A stretch of DNA of 64,000 nt, taken from positions 2,542,001 to 2,606,000 of the forward strand of contig NZ_CP098325.1 of assembly GCF_023639785.1 (NCBI RefSeq). The letters are read 5' to 3'. Positions 9,833-19,016 of the stretch are shown here, piece by piece. Under the pieces are notes generated by a model, which was not told the origin of the DNA, did no database searches, and was given only the letters and a program-made list of their open reading frames with translations. The position numbers and the translations under genes are program-made. Position 1 is the stretch's first letter; every line of letters starts with the position of its first letter. The DNA comes from Leclercia adecarboxylata. Its GTDB lineage: Bacteria; Pseudomonadota; Gammaproteobacteria; Enterobacterales; Enterobacteriaceae.

Positions 9833-11809
9833 ATGAGATTCAACTTGATAGCAAGAAGCCTTGCGCTTGCAGGGTTCCTGGTTTCTGCCAGCAGCGCAAC
9901 CTACGCAGCCGAAGGGCCTAAAGAGGCCGCCGCCGCCACTCAGCAAGCCAATAATGCGCTGTTCAGCCAGCTGCCTTTCTCCGATAACGCCGACTTCACC
10001 GATGCCCATAAAGGCTTTATCGCCGCGCTTCCCACAGAGGTGATCAAAGGCGAACAGGGGAATGTGGTCTGGAACCCGCAACAATACGCCTTTATTAAAG
10101 AGGGCGAAAAAGCGCCGGATACCGTCAACCCGAGCTTATGGCGCCAGGCGCAGCTGATTAATATCAGCGGCCTGTTTGAGGTCACGGACGGGGTGTACCA
10201 GATCCGCAACCTCGACCTGTCGAATATGACCATTATCGAAGGGGCGACCGGTATTACCGTGGTTGACCCGCTGGTCTCAGCGGAAACGGCAAAAGTCGGG
10301 ATGGATCTCTACTACAAAAACCGCGGGCAAAAACCGGTGGTCGCGGTGATCTACACGCACAGCCACGTTGACCACTACGGCGGCGTGCGCGGCGTGGTGG
10401 ACGAAGCCGACGTTAAATCCGGCAAGGTGAAGATCTACGCCCCGGCGGGCTTTATGGAGGCCGCAGTAGCAGAGAACATTATGGCCGGCAACGTGATGAG
10501 CCGTCGCGCCAGCTATATGTACGGTAACCTGCTGAAACCCGATCCAAAAGGCCAGGTGGGCGCGGGGCTTGGTACAACGACTTCCGCCGGTACCGTAACC
10601 CTGCTTGCCCCGACTAACATCATCGAAAAAGATGGCCAGAAGGAGACCATCGACGGCCTGACCTATGACTTTATGCTGGCACCGGGCTCGGAAGCGCCGT
10701 CAGAAATGCTCTGGTATATCGAAGAGAAAAAACTGATCGAATCCGCCGAGGATGTGACCCATACCCTGCATAACACCTACTCCCTGCGCGGGGCGAAAAT
10801 CCGCGAGCCGCTGCCGTGGTCGAAATACATCAACGAAGCCATCGTGCGCTGGGGTGACAAAGCCGAAGTGCTGATGGCCCAGCACCACTGGCCGACCTGG
10901 GGTAATGACAACGTGGTTAAGCTGCTGAAGAGCCAGCGTGACCTGTATCGTTACATCAACGACCAGACCCTGCGCATGGCGAACCAGGGTATGACCCGGG
11001 ACGAAATTGCCGCCAACTTTAAACTGCCGGATTCACTGGCGCACACCTGGGCTAACCGCGGTTACTACGGCTCGGTGAGCCACGACGTGAAAGCCACCTA
11101 CGTGCTCTACCTTGGCTGGTTCGACGGCAACCCGGCCGCCCTGGATGAACTGCCGCCGGAAGAGGCTGCGAAGAAATACGTAGATTACATGGGCGGTGCG
11201 GACACCATTCTGCAGAAGGCCAAAACCGACTTCGACCAGGGGAACTACCGCTGGGTGGCGCAGGTGGTAAGCAAGGTGGTGTTTGCCGATCCGAACAACC
11301 AGGCGGCGCGTAATCTGGAGGCGGACGCGCTCGAGCAACTGGGCTATCAGGCGGAATCGGGTCCGTGGCGTAACTTCTACCTTACCGGCGCGCAGGAGCT
11401 GCGTAACGGCGTGGTGAAAGGGCCGACCCCGAACACCGCCAGCCCGGATACGGTGCGGGCGATGACGCCGGAGATGTTCTTCGACTATCTGGCGGTTCAC
11501 ATTAACGGCGAAAAAGCCGGGACGGCAAAATCGGTGTTTAACATCGACCTGGGCAGCGACGGCGGCAAATACAAACTGGAGCTGGAGAACGGGGTGCTGA
11601 ACCACACCGCGAACGCTGAGGCAAAAGATGCCGATGCGACCATTACCCTGAACCGCGATACGCTGAATAAAATTATCCTCAAGGAGACCACCCTGAAACA
11701 GGCTGAGGAGAGCGGCGCGGTAAAAGTAACTGGCGACGGCACCAAACTTGATACTATGCTGAGTTATATGGATAAATTTGAGTTCTGGTTCAACATTGTT
11801 ACACCGTAA
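9833..11809 (+). CDS. Exported alkylsulfatase-type metallo-beta-lactamase-fold hydrolase (YjcS/SdsA1-like)
   Basis: Probable linear alkylsulfatase that releases sulfate from long-chain alkyl sulfates. 658 residues with a signal peptide (LARSLALAGFLVSASS-like core, cleavage near TYA/AEG). The zinc-binding motif is T175-H-S-H-V-D-H-Y-G-G. A dimerisation region follows (residues about 440-530), then a C-terminal SCP-2-like domain ending KFEFWFNIVTP. Length and layout match E. coli YjcS (661 aa), but the sequence is clearly diverged from it, so orthology is not asserted. Its placement between tynA and feaB differs from E. coli and suggests an insertion into the aromatic-amine cluster. Substrate is inferred from the family. 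Confidence 0.87.
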   Translation: MRFNLIARSLALAGFLVSASSATYAAEGPKEAAAATQQANNALFSQLPFSDNADFTDAHKGFIAALPTEVIKGEQGNVVWNPQQYAFIKEGEKAPDTVNPSLWRQAQLINISGLFEVTDGVYQIRNLDLSNMTIIEGATGITVVDPLVSAETAKVGMDLYYKNRGQKPVVAVIYTHSHVDHYGGVRGVVDEADVKSGKVKIYAPAGFMEAAVAENIMAGNVMSRRASYMYGNLLKPDPKGQVGAGLGTTTSAGTVTLLAPTNIIEKDGQKETIDGLTYDFMLAPGSEAPSEMLWYIEEKKLIESAEDVTHTLHNTYSLRGAKIREPLPWSKYINEAIVRWGDKAEVLMAQHHWPTWGNDNVVKLLKSQRDLYRYINDQTLRMANQGMTRDEIAANFKLPDSLAHTWANRGYYGSVSHDVKATYVLYLGWFDGNPAALDELPPEEAAKKYVDYMGGADTILQKAKTDFDQGNYRWVAQVVSKVVFADPNNQAARNLEADALEQLGYQAESGPWRNFYLTGAQELRNGVVKGPTPNTASPDTVRAMTPEMFFDYLAVHINGEKAGTAKSVFNIDLGSDGGKYKLELENGVLNHTANAEAKDADATITLNRDTLNKIILKETTLKQAEESGAVKVTGDGTKLDTMLSYMDKFEFWFNIVTP

Positions 11810-11849
11810 ACCAACAAGTCTGCGGGCGGAACCTTTCGCCCGCAGTGAT

Positions 11850-12899
11850 ATGGTCACCCGCGGGCTGGCCATTAGTATTCCGTGGCTGACCCTCGTTAAC
11901 ATTGGCTTTGCGCTGATAGTGCTGTTGCGTAACGGGCTGTTCGACGGCATTGACGCCCTGTACCAGGTCAGTGCCATCAGCGCCAGCATCATAGACACGC
12001 TGATGCTGGCGGTAATCATTCTGTTTGGTCTCTCCCTGCTGCTGGTCTGGCGAAAAATCCCGGGGCTGAGTCTGCTGCTGTTGCTGGCAGGGCTTATCTG
12101 GGCCTGCTGCAGCGTCTGGTTTATCGCGCATCTGCAGCTCCCGTTTGCCTGGCCGCTCTGTACCACCCTGCTGATGACCTCGCTGGCGGCACTCTATTTT
12201 TATCCCGTCGGTCTTGTCTGCTATACGCTGCCGCTGTGGATTGCGATGCCCGTTGCCAGCGCGGTGCTGAACCAGGGCATCAGCATGCGCTTCCTGGTGG
12301 TGTGGCTTATCTTTACGGCGATCCTGGTCTACGGACGGTTCATTTTATTGCGCTGGTTCGATGAAGCCTGGCTGCGCCACCAGCAGAACCAGGCGCTGAT
12401 TGCCCGCCTGGATGCGCTGGCGCATCAGGATCCCCTCACCGCCACCGCGAACCGCCGGGCAATGGAGTCGGTGCTGATGCAGGCTGTAGAACAAGGAAGG
12501 GATTTTGCGCTGATCATGCTCGATGTCGATGAGTTTAAGCGCTACAACGATTTTTACGGACACCAGGCCGGGGATGAGTGTCTGGCGGCGGTGGCGCAGA
12601 CGCTTAAACAGGTGGTGCGCAGCCCGGACGATCTGGTGTCGCGCTATGGCGGCGAGGAGTTTCTGCTGATCCTGTTTGATGCGACGCAAAAAGTGGCGGA
12701 ACAGGTGGCGGCGCGCATTCAGAAGGGTCTGCACGCTGCGGCTATTCCGCATGCTGCCTCAACGGTCAGCGACAGCGTCACGGTCAGCATGGGGATCGCT
12801 TCGATGACCGATGGTCAGACGGCCAGCGAGCTGATTGCCCAGGCCGACGCCGCGCTGTACCGGGCGAAAAATGCAGGACGAAACCGCTGGTCCTGCTAA
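11850..12899 (+). CDS. Membrane diguanylate cyclase with intact GGEEF motif
   Basis: Makes cyclic di-GMP from GTP. From the ATG at 11850 it has 349 residues: five or six hydrophobic segments over residues 5-165 (for example LTLVNIGFALIVLLR and LLLLLAGLIWACCSVWFIA), then a GGDEF domain from about residue 190. The active-site motif is GGEEF at 267-271, and the substrate-binding segment DVDEFKRYNDFYGHQAGDECL is conserved. The frame is open upstream to a TTG at 11778 inside the preceding gene; if that is the start, the two genes overlap by 32 bases and are coupled. The membrane sensor part belongs to no family I can name with confidence. Confidence 0.85.
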   Translation: MVTRGLAISIPWLTLVNIGFALIVLLRNGLFDGIDALYQVSAISASIIDTLMLAVIILFGLSLLLVWRKIPGLSLLLLLAGLIWACCSVWFIAHLQLPFAWPLCTTLLMTSLAALYFYPVGLVCYTLPLWIAMPVASAVLNQGISMRFLVVWLIFTAILVYGRFILLRWFDEAWLRHQQNQALIARLDALAHQDPLTATANRRAMESVLMQAVEQGRDFALIMLDVDEFKRYNDFYGHQAGDECLAAVAQTLKQVVRSPDDLVSRYGGEEFLLILFDATQKVAEQVAARIQKGLHAAAIPHAASTVSDSVTVSMGIASMTDGQTASELIAQADAALYRAKNAGRNRWSC

Positions 12900-12930
12900 G
12901 GGTGCGGATTATTTGTCAGGTGCGGCCTGA

Positions 12931-12966
12931 TGCCCTCACCCCGACCCTCTCCCACAGGGAGAGGGA
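12931..12966. repeat. Short dispersed enterobacterial repeat (CCCTCTCCC...GGGAGAGGG)
   Basis: A GC-rich palindrome, CCCTCACCCCGACCCTCTCC followed by CACAGGGAGAGGG, sits just after the diguanylate cyclase gene. This pattern is common between genes in Enterobacter and relatives. No coding capacity is seen here. Confidence 0.5.
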
Positions 12967-12976
12967 GCAAACACTA

Positions 12977-13002
12977 AAAACGGTCACCGCGGTGACCGTT
13001 TT
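12977..13002. terminator. Bidirectional terminator between diguanylate cyclase gene and feaB
   Basis: Perfect 26-base palindrome: AAAACGGTCACCG on the left arm and its complement on the right, flanked by A/T tracts on both sides. It sits between two convergent genes (stops at 12899 and 13011), as expected for a shared terminator. Confidence 0.85.
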
Positions 13003-13010
13003 ACTTTTGC

Positions 13011-14510
13011 CTAATAGCGCACGCACACCGATTTGGTTTCACACCAGCCATCCAGCCAGTCCGGGCCGAAATCACGGCCGGTGCCGGACTGCTTCATGCC
13101 GCCAAACGGCAGGTTGGCGTCGATCAGGGTATGGCTGTTCACCCACACGGTACCGGCCTGCAAACGGTCGGTGTACTCCAGCGCTTTACTGATGTTTTGC
13201 GTCCAGACGCTGGCGGTCAGCCCGTATTCGGTATCGTTCGCCAGGCGTAATGCCTCTTCCCCATCTGCGACGCGCACCAGGTTCACCACCGGGCCAAACA
13301 CCTCTTCGCGGGTCAGGCGCAGGCTGGCGTCCGGGTTCACCACCAGGGTCGGCGATACATAATACCCTTCCCCGTTCGGGCCGCGGTTGCCGCTAATCAG
13401 CTCCGCCTGACGCGACTGCGCTTCGTCGAGGAAGGTCTGCACCTTATCGCAGTGGGCGCGGGAAACCAGCGGGTTGATGTGCGCCGTCTGGGACATGCCC
13501 GGCCCGACGCTCAGGGATTTCACCGCCTGCTCAAAGCCGCTTACCAGGGTATCAAAGAGCGGCGCTTCGATGTAAATGCGCGAGCTGGCGGCGCACACCT
13601 GGCCCTGATTGAGGAAGCTGCCGGTCATCAGCCCTTCGATCACCCAGGCCGGATCGGCATCTTTCAGTACGATGGCCGGGTTTTTACCGCCCAGCTCCAG
13701 GGTCACGCCCATCAGTCGGTCGGCGGCGGCGCGCGCAATCTGCTTGCCGGTGGCGGTGGAGCCGGTAAAGCTCACTTTGGCGATATGCGGATGGTTAGTC
13801 AGCGCCGCGCCACACACCGCACCGCTGCCGGTGACCACGTTAAAGACGCCGTCCGGGATCCCGGCCTCACTTGCCAGTTCGGCCACGCGCAGCAGGGTCA
13901 GCGGCGTGGTTTCGGACGGTTTGATGACGATTGAGCAGCCTGCCGCCAGGGCGGGCATCACTTTCCACATGCCGATCAGCAGCGGGAAGTTCCACGGCAC
14001 GATCCCGGCCACCACGCCAATCGGCTCTTTGCGGGTCCAGGCCTGGTAGCGGGCCCCCTGCGGCATCGGAATGGAGAGATCCAGCGTCTTACCGGAAATT
14101 TTAGTCGTCAGCCCGGCGGTGTAGCGCATCCAGTTCAGGGTGCAGCCCACCTCAAAGGCGCGGGAGATGTTAATGGATTTGCCCTGCTCCAGGGTTTCGA
14201 GCTGGGCCAGCTCCTCGGTGTGCTGCTCCACCAGATCGGCGAAGCGCAGCAGAATACGTTCCCGCTCAGCGGGCAGTTTACCGGACCAGCTCCGGGCCAC
14301 GAAGGCGCGCCAGCCGGACATTACCGCGCGGTCGACATCCTGGGCGCTGGCATCGGCGGTAGAGGCGATCGCCTGCCCGGTGGCCGGGTTAAAGATATCC
14401 AGACGCTTTTCGCTGTCGGAGGCGGACTGTTGTCCCTCAATCCAGAGGCCGTGCTGGCGATCCAGAAATTGCTGCACGCTGTGCAGTACTGCGACCTGTG
14501 TATCAGACAT
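13011..14510 (-). CDS. feaB: FeaB, phenylacetaldehyde dehydrogenase
   Basis: NAD-dependent aldehyde dehydrogenase that converts the phenylacetaldehyde made by TynA to phenylacetate, the substrate of the paa pathway. 499 residues, same length as E. coli FeaB and nearly collinear with it. Family motifs: [32 protein letters not shown], the NAD-site [12 protein letters not shown], the general-base segment [12 protein letters not shown] and the nucleophile in [11 protein letters not shown]. Divergent from feaR; its promoter carries the same 21-bp direct repeat as tynA, pointing to activation by FeaR. Confidence 0.97.
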   Translation of the reverse strand: MSDTQVAVLHSVQQFLDRQHGLWIEGQQSASDSEKRLDIFNPATGQAIASTADASAQDVDRAVMSGWRAFVARSWSGKLPAERERILLRFADLVEQHTEELAQLETLEQGKSINISRAFEVGCTLNWMRYTAGLTTKISGKTLDLSIPMPQGARYQAWTRKEPIGVVAGIVPWNFPLLIGMWKVMPALAAGCSIVIKPSETTPLTLLRVAELASEAGIPDGVFNVVTGSGAVCGAALTNHPHIAKVSFTGSTATGKQIARAAADRLMGVTLELGGKNPAIVLKDADPAWVIEGLMTGSFLNQGQVCAASSRIYIEAPLFDTLVSGFEQAVKSLSVGPGMSQTAHINPLVSRAHCDKVQTFLDEAQSRQAELISGNRGPNGEGYYVSPTLVVNPDASLRLTREEVFGPVVNLVRVADGEEALRLANDTEYGLTASVWTQNISKALEYTDRLQAGTVWVNSHTLIDANLPFGGMKQSGTGRDFGPDWLDGWCETKSVCVRY

Positions 14511-14579
14511 AGCGATTCCTTATTATTCGCAGGGTGTCATCGCAGTCTAAGATGGGTTTCGGCAATGCGCTTTTATCTC

Positions 14580-14607
14580 TGTGACATTCGCTTTGTGGGC
14601 TGTGACA
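14580..14607 (-). promoter_or_regulatory. Candidate FeaR operator upstream of feaB
   Basis: On the minus strand TGTCACA occurs at 14607-14601 and again at 14586-14580, exactly 21 bases apart, centred about 83 bases upstream of the feaB start. The arrangement matches the TGGCACA/TGGCAAA pair in front of tynA. Binding by FeaR is inference. Confidence 0.5.
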
Positions 14608-14745
14608 GGCTCCGCAAAACACGACATTACCGCCGTTTCGCTCACCCGTGCCGCCGGTTTTTTTACAGGATTTCGCCCTGTGTCACGGGCAATTAGAAAC
14701 ATAAATGCAACAATGTTTAAACATTCATGACATGGCAGGTAAGAC

Positions 14746-15651
14746 ATGCGTGCAAACGAAACGGACCATTATCAGCAGTGGCTGGCGCAGATAAACCAGG
14801 TTTGCGGGAGTTTTGCGGCCCGGCCGATGAGCGGCGAGTTTTACGGCGAGCTGGAATCGACCTGGACCGGCAACCTGAAGCTCAGCACCGTTACCGCTGG
14901 CGGCGTGAATCTGTTTCGTACTCACCAGGAGATCAAAACCAGCAACGACGCCTGGTTCTACACCGTGTTTCAGCTGGAAGGTGAAGCCGGGCTGGAGCAG
15001 GACGACCGGCAGATTGTGCTGAACGCGGGGGATATCACCCTGATTGACGCCTCCCGCCCCTGCTCGATCTACTGGCCGGAAAAATCACGCCAGATTTCAT
15101 TGCTGCTGCCGCGCCAGATCCTTGAGCAGCACTTCCGCTTTCAGGAAGTCAGCTGCGCGCAGAAACTTTCCCACAGCCTGCCCACCGTGCAGCTTAGCTA
15201 CCGTCTGCTGCAGGACAGCATGAACAACCCGACATTGAGCGAGACCGAAAGCGAAGCCGCGCTGGAGGCGATGGTCTGCCTGCTGCGCCCGGTATTGCAG
15301 CAGCGTGAAACCGTCCAGCCGCGCAAGGCGCGTCAGTTTACTCAGGTGCTGACCCTCATCGATGACCATATTCAGGCTGAACACCTGCGCCCGGAGTGGA
15401 TTGCGGCGGAATGCGGTATGTCGGTACGGAGCCTGTACCGGATGTTTGCCGGGAAAGGGCTGGTGGTGGCGCAGTACATAAAAAATCGCCGTCTGGATCT
15501 GTGCGCGCAGATGCTGCGTGGTGCCCGCGACGACGAAAAACTGGCCGGGATTGGCTACAGCTGGGGCTTTACTGACCATAGCCACTTCTCTACGGCGTTT
15601 AAGCAGCGCTTCGGGATTTCACCTGGCGAATACCGCAAGCGCCACCGCTGA
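14746..15651 (+). CDS. feaR: FeaR, AraC-family activator of tynA and feaB
   Basis: 301 residues, as in E. coli. The N-terminal part (about 1-190) is an AraC-type sensing domain; the C-terminal 100 residues hold two helix-turn-helix units (EWIAAECGMSVRSLYRMF and IGYSWGFTDHSHFSTAFKQRFGISPG, the AraC signature). In E. coli FeaR activates tynA and feaB in response to aromatic amine metabolites, and its divergent position to feaB here supports that. It begins 235 bases from feaB; that gap holds the shared regulatory DNA. Confidence 0.95.
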   Translation: MRANETDHYQQWLAQINQVCGSFAARPMSGEFYGELESTWTGNLKLSTVTAGGVNLFRTHQEIKTSNDAWFYTVFQLEGEAGLEQDDRQIVLNAGDITLIDASRPCSIYWPEKSRQISLLLPRQILEQHFRFQEVSCAQKLSHSLPTVQLSYRLLQDSMNNPTLSETESEAALEAMVCLLRPVLQQRETVQPRKARQFTQVLTLIDDHIQAEHLRPEWIAAECGMSVRSLYRMFAGKGLVVAQYIKNRRLDLCAQMLRGARDDEKLAGIGYSWGFTDHSHFSTAFKQRFGISPGEYRKRHR

Positions 15652-15972
15652 TCACTTCTGCATCCACTTGCCGTTGATCCCCTTGACGTATTCACCGGGG
15701 CGGGCGCGCTCGACCAGTTTTGTCCCGGCCATCTTCGCCACTTCATCCACCGGAATGTTATTACTGTCCGCCAGTTTCTGATAGCTCTCGGTGCGCGCCC
15801 TGTTGATCTGCTCCACCAGCATCAGGGTTTCCCTGTCCTGACTGCGCGGCGCAATATACCCGCTCAGCGTCTCCCCGACGCGCCCTTCGGTGCGGGCTTC
15901 ACTCAGGGTCAGCGCCAGCGCGGGCGCGCTGAGTCCCAGGATGAACACAAGCAGCACGATCAATTTTTTCAT
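15652..15972 (-). CDS. ydbL: YdbL, periplasmic DUF1318 protein, partner of YdbH-YnbE
   Basis: 106 residues with a clear signal peptide (KKLIVLLVFILGLSAPALA) followed by a DUF1318 domain (SEARTEGRVGETLSGYIAPR and the conserved NNIPVDEVAKMAG). In E. coli YdbL is the periplasmic helper of the YdbH-YnbE bridge that moves phospholipids to the outer membrane. Last gene of the ydbH-ynbE-ydbL operon, 7 bases after ynbE. Its stop abuts the convergent feaR stop without any spacer. Confidence 0.92.
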   Translation of the reverse strand: MKKLIVLLVFILGLSAPALALTLSEARTEGRVGETLSGYIAPRSQDRETLMLVEQINRARTESYQKLADSNNIPVDEVAKMAGTKLVERARPGEYVKGINGKWMQK

Positions 15973-15979
15973 GGCGGCC

Positions 15980-16171
15980 TCAGAAGAGATCGCTGCGGGA
16001 TTTCAGCAGCGATTCCACGTCTTTATCCACTTTGATGTGGATTTCATGTTCAATTTTGACGTTCATGTTGATGGTGATAGGCTCCTTCGACGCCGCCACT
16101 TCGATCCTCGGCGTGCAGCCTGTGAGCGTCAGAATCACAATCGCGGTGAAGCCACCGGCCAGCTTTTTCAT
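15980..16171 (-). CDS. ynbE: YnbE, outer-membrane lipoprotein of the YdbH lipid-transport bridge
   Basis: 63-residue lipoprotein; the lipobox LTLTGC places the lipidated cysteine at position 19, and the mature part has ITINMNVKIEHEIHIKVDKDVE. The family is known to form beta-strand oligomers that extend the YdbH groove to the outer membrane. The start ATG overlaps the ydbH stop as ATGA, so translation is coupled. Confidence 0.92.
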   Translation of the reverse strand: MKKLAGGFTAIVILTLTGCTPRIEVAASKEPITINMNVKIEHEIHIKVDKDVESLLKSRSDLF

Positions 16172-18807
16172 GGTTGTTCCTTACATTCCTTGCCTGTCGG
16201 ACAGCGGTTATCCGGTAGTGCTGCGTGCTCCTCCAGCCAGGTCTGCAGATTGTCGCCAAAACGCAGGCTGCGCCAGAGGGTAAACACGTTCTCCTGATGG
16301 GTGTAGTTGAGGTTAACGGCCTGAGTCTGGCCCTCCACGCGGCTCGCGCCACGCAGGGTCGACGCCAGGGTTAATTCCCCCAGGTTATCTAAATTGAGTT
16401 TCGTCCACGACTGCGAAATTTCCATGTAGCGAAGCCAGTTAATCGCGCCCCCCGCAGCCCCGTTCTCCTTGACCAGCGCATCGGCAGTCTCTTTATCGAG
16501 ACGCAGGGTCATCGGGCCCGCGTTGGTCAGCCAGCCATCTTTGATGATCCACTTGTCGTTGTCCAGCCACAAAGGCAGCGCCCCGCTGAACGGCCCGGAC
16601 AGAGCAAACTGTTTGGGGTTAATGGCACTGATAAGCTCGCTGGAGGAGATGTTCTGCACCCGGAGTAGCGCCGCATCGTGCTGGGGCATGCGCAGCTGCT
16701 GGAGGGTCACTTTGCCCCCCAGCAGGTCGACGCTGACGTCACTCAGCAGCAGCGGAGTTTTATCGCTCCAGGGGTACTCACCCTGCAGATCCGCGGTGAT
16801 ATTGCGGGCGGTGACCTGGTTTATCACTTCATCAATGCGCAGCGTCACCGGACCGTGGGTACCCAGCGACCAGGTGCCCTGGCTGAAGCGGAACGGCAGG
16901 ACAAAATCGACGCCGTTAATTTTGTTGTCCGGCATCCAGACGCTGCCGCTTTTCAGCACCCCGTGACCTCCGGCCTCAAAGCCCTGATCGGCTGCTGCGG
17001 ACCAGGCCACCTGAGCATAAAGCTCGCCGTCCTTGAGGGTCATTTTCCAGTCCGGTGGGATCAGCGGCTGGAAGACGGTTAACGACTGCTTCGGCCACCA
17101 CGCCTGGCCGCGCAGACGCTCCCCGTCCCAGCGCCCGTTCAGCTGCACCGGGCCAATGGCTCTGGCATTGAGCGTGCCTTTGTACTGGAAAAACGTCGGA
17201 TCGCTGCCATCCACGCTGAATTTGATTGTTGAAGGCGGTAACACGCTACCGCCGGTGAAGGTGGTTTCTCCGGCGTCAAAGGACAACGCACCGCTGAAGT
17301 GCGGCTTCGCAGGATCGCGCTGCCAGCGGATCGGCTGCTCCAGCACCATGCGCGGCGCGCTGGCATGCATAGTGCCGTACTTCAGCTGGTCGAACCCGGT
17401 GGAAAGTTCGCTGAGCGTAATGACGCTGTCGCGCCACTCGCCCCTGCCCGCAACGTCCCAGCGGGCCTGCATCGGGGTGAAGTTGCCCTCGCCCCAGTAG
17501 CGCCATTGCCACAGCCCGTTGTCCGGCAGGAAGTCATTGGCCCGGCCGTCGAGATGGAGGGTGAAATCCCCCATCTCCTGTTCGTGAGCGCGCAAAATGG
17601 CCTGCAAACGTCCGTCGATGCCTTTACGGGTGAGCGCCACGCCAGCCAGCGGCCAGCGTACCTCGTCGATATTCAGGGTGTCGATGATTCGCCCGCGTGA
17701 GCGCAGCAGCGCCCCCGGTGCAAACGCCAGCCGGGGATCAGCGAGGCTGCCGGTCAGCGTGGCGGGCAGCTTCGCGTACAGCGTCAGGTCGTCCTGTTTG
17801 GCGATGCCGGTGAGCTGCATCGGCATGGCGCTGTTATCCATGCTCAGCCTGCCGGGGCCAAAGGTCAGCACCGCGTTGCCCTTCCCGGCATCGCCCTGGG
17901 TGAGCACGTTCATCCGCCCGCTGATAACGGCGTTCTCCGTCCCCTGCTGCCAGTTGTCGATCCTAAGCCCTACACGCCCGCTCAGCGGGATGCCAGCCTG
18001 TTCCCAGCGCCAGCGTCCGTCGCTGATGGTGAACTGTTCCGCCGTGATCTGCCAGGGAAGATCCAGCAGCGGCTCGCCGCTCTCCCGGGCAATCATCACC
18101 AGCTGGCCCTGATTGTCCTGCCACGTCAGCTCGCCGTCCACCAGCGTTGGGATCTGCGGCACCGAGAAGGTCGCCACCGTATGCCCCTGCACCGGCAGGC
18201 CATCCGGCACCAGCGGCAGGGTAAATTCTCCCACCAGTTTTACCGGCTGGGGATTATCGGGGAGATGCAGCGTAACGTCGGTAACGGTCAGCGACCGCCC
18301 GCGTAGTTTCCCTCGCAGGCTAAACTTATCGCCGTGGTAGACAATTTCCTGCAGCGACGGCGTGAGCGAGGCGGTTAATTTTCCCTCCCACGCCTGCCAG
18401 GGGGAGAGCGTCAGGCGGTCGACGGTCAGCCAGGTATTGGGCAGCAGGGATTGCCATTCAGCCAGGGTGCGGGGCGCGGCGGGCGTGGACTCGCTGGCGG
18501 GGATTTTACCCAGGCAGGCGCTGTTGAGATCCAGCGAACCGATGTTAATTTTCCAGCGGCTGGGGTGGCTGAGGGTGGCATCCTCGATGCGGGCAATCTC
18601 GCAGTCATCCACCAGGTAGCGCAGATCGGCTATTACCAGCGCGTTGCGGGTGAGACGCGGGCTCTTCTCAAAGGCGATGCGGGTCCCGGCGGGTAGCCAG
18701 ATCCCGGCGAGCGTTGGCACCCACTGCCCAAGGGTCAGCAGCAGCGTTAACGGCAGAAGCGTGATGAGCAGCAGTAGCGCAATCGCGGCTTTGTATGTAC
18801 CCCTCAT
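16168..18807 (-). CDS. ydbH: YdbH, AsmA-like intermembrane phospholipid transport protein
   Basis: 879 residues: one N-terminal transmembrane anchor (AAIALLLLITLLPLTLLLTLG) followed by a long, beta-rich periplasmic part typical of AsmA-like proteins (TamB, YhdP, YdbH), which form hydrophobic grooves for phospholipids between the two membranes. Length is that of E. coli YdbH. First gene of the ydbH-ynbE-ydbL operon and divergent from ldhA. The 209-base gap to ldhA (18808-19016) is AT-rich and must hold both promoters; I see no further gene there. Confidence 0.93.
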   Translation of the reverse strand: MRGTYKAAIALLLLITLLPLTLLLTLGQWVPTLAGIWLPAGTRIAFEKSPRLTRNALVIADLRYLVDDCEIARIEDATLSHPSRWKINIGSLDLNSACLGKIPASESTPAAPRTLAEWQSLLPNTWLTVDRLTLSPWQAWEGKLTASLTPSLQEIVYHGDKFSLRGKLRGRSLTVTDVTLHLPDNPQPVKLVGEFTLPLVPDGLPVQGHTVATFSVPQIPTLVDGELTWQDNQGQLVMIARESGEPLLDLPWQITAEQFTISDGRWRWEQAGIPLSGRVGLRIDNWQQGTENAVISGRMNVLTQGDAGKGNAVLTFGPGRLSMDNSAMPMQLTGIAKQDDLTLYAKLPATLTGSLADPRLAFAPGALLRSRGRIIDTLNIDEVRWPLAGVALTRKGIDGRLQAILRAHEQEMGDFTLHLDGRANDFLPDNGLWQWRYWGEGNFTPMQARWDVAGRGEWRDSVITLSELSTGFDQLKYGTMHASAPRMVLEQPIRWQRDPAKPHFSGALSFDAGETTFTGGSVLPPSTIKFSVDGSDPTFFQYKGTLNARAIGPVQLNGRWDGERLRGQAWWPKQSLTVFQPLIPPDWKMTLKDGELYAQVAWSAAADQGFEAGGHGVLKSGSVWMPDNKINGVDFVLPFRFSQGTWSLGTHGPVTLRIDEVINQVTARNITADLQGEYPWSDKTPLLLSDVSVDLLGGKVTLQQLRMPQHDAALLRVQNISSSELISAINPKQFALSGPFSGALPLWLDNDKWIIKDGWLTNAGPMTLRLDKETADALVKENGAAGGAINWLRYMEISQSWTKLNLDNLGELTLASTLRGASRVEGQTQAVNLNYTHQENVFTLWRSLRFGDNLQTWLEEHAALPDNRCPTGKECKEQP

Positions 18808-19016
18808 GGGCAGTTAATATCCTGATTTAGCGAAAAAATTAGCCGACAGTGCCGAATATTGTGGCATGTTTAGCCCGCCAGTTGAAGCGAACGCCATTTT
18901 TAAGGATAGTTGCTACATAATTATTCAGAGAACTTCTTGATTTCAATAATATTTTATAAATTGTAAGATTATTTTAAACATGCTAACGTAATTGAAAAAT
19001 CACTGGAGAAAGTCTT

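Noticed and set aside
11033..12166. A 377-codon minus-strand frame across the alkylsulfatase and cyclase genes
   Set aside because: Runs antisense to two genes with clear domains; no recognisable domain of its own.
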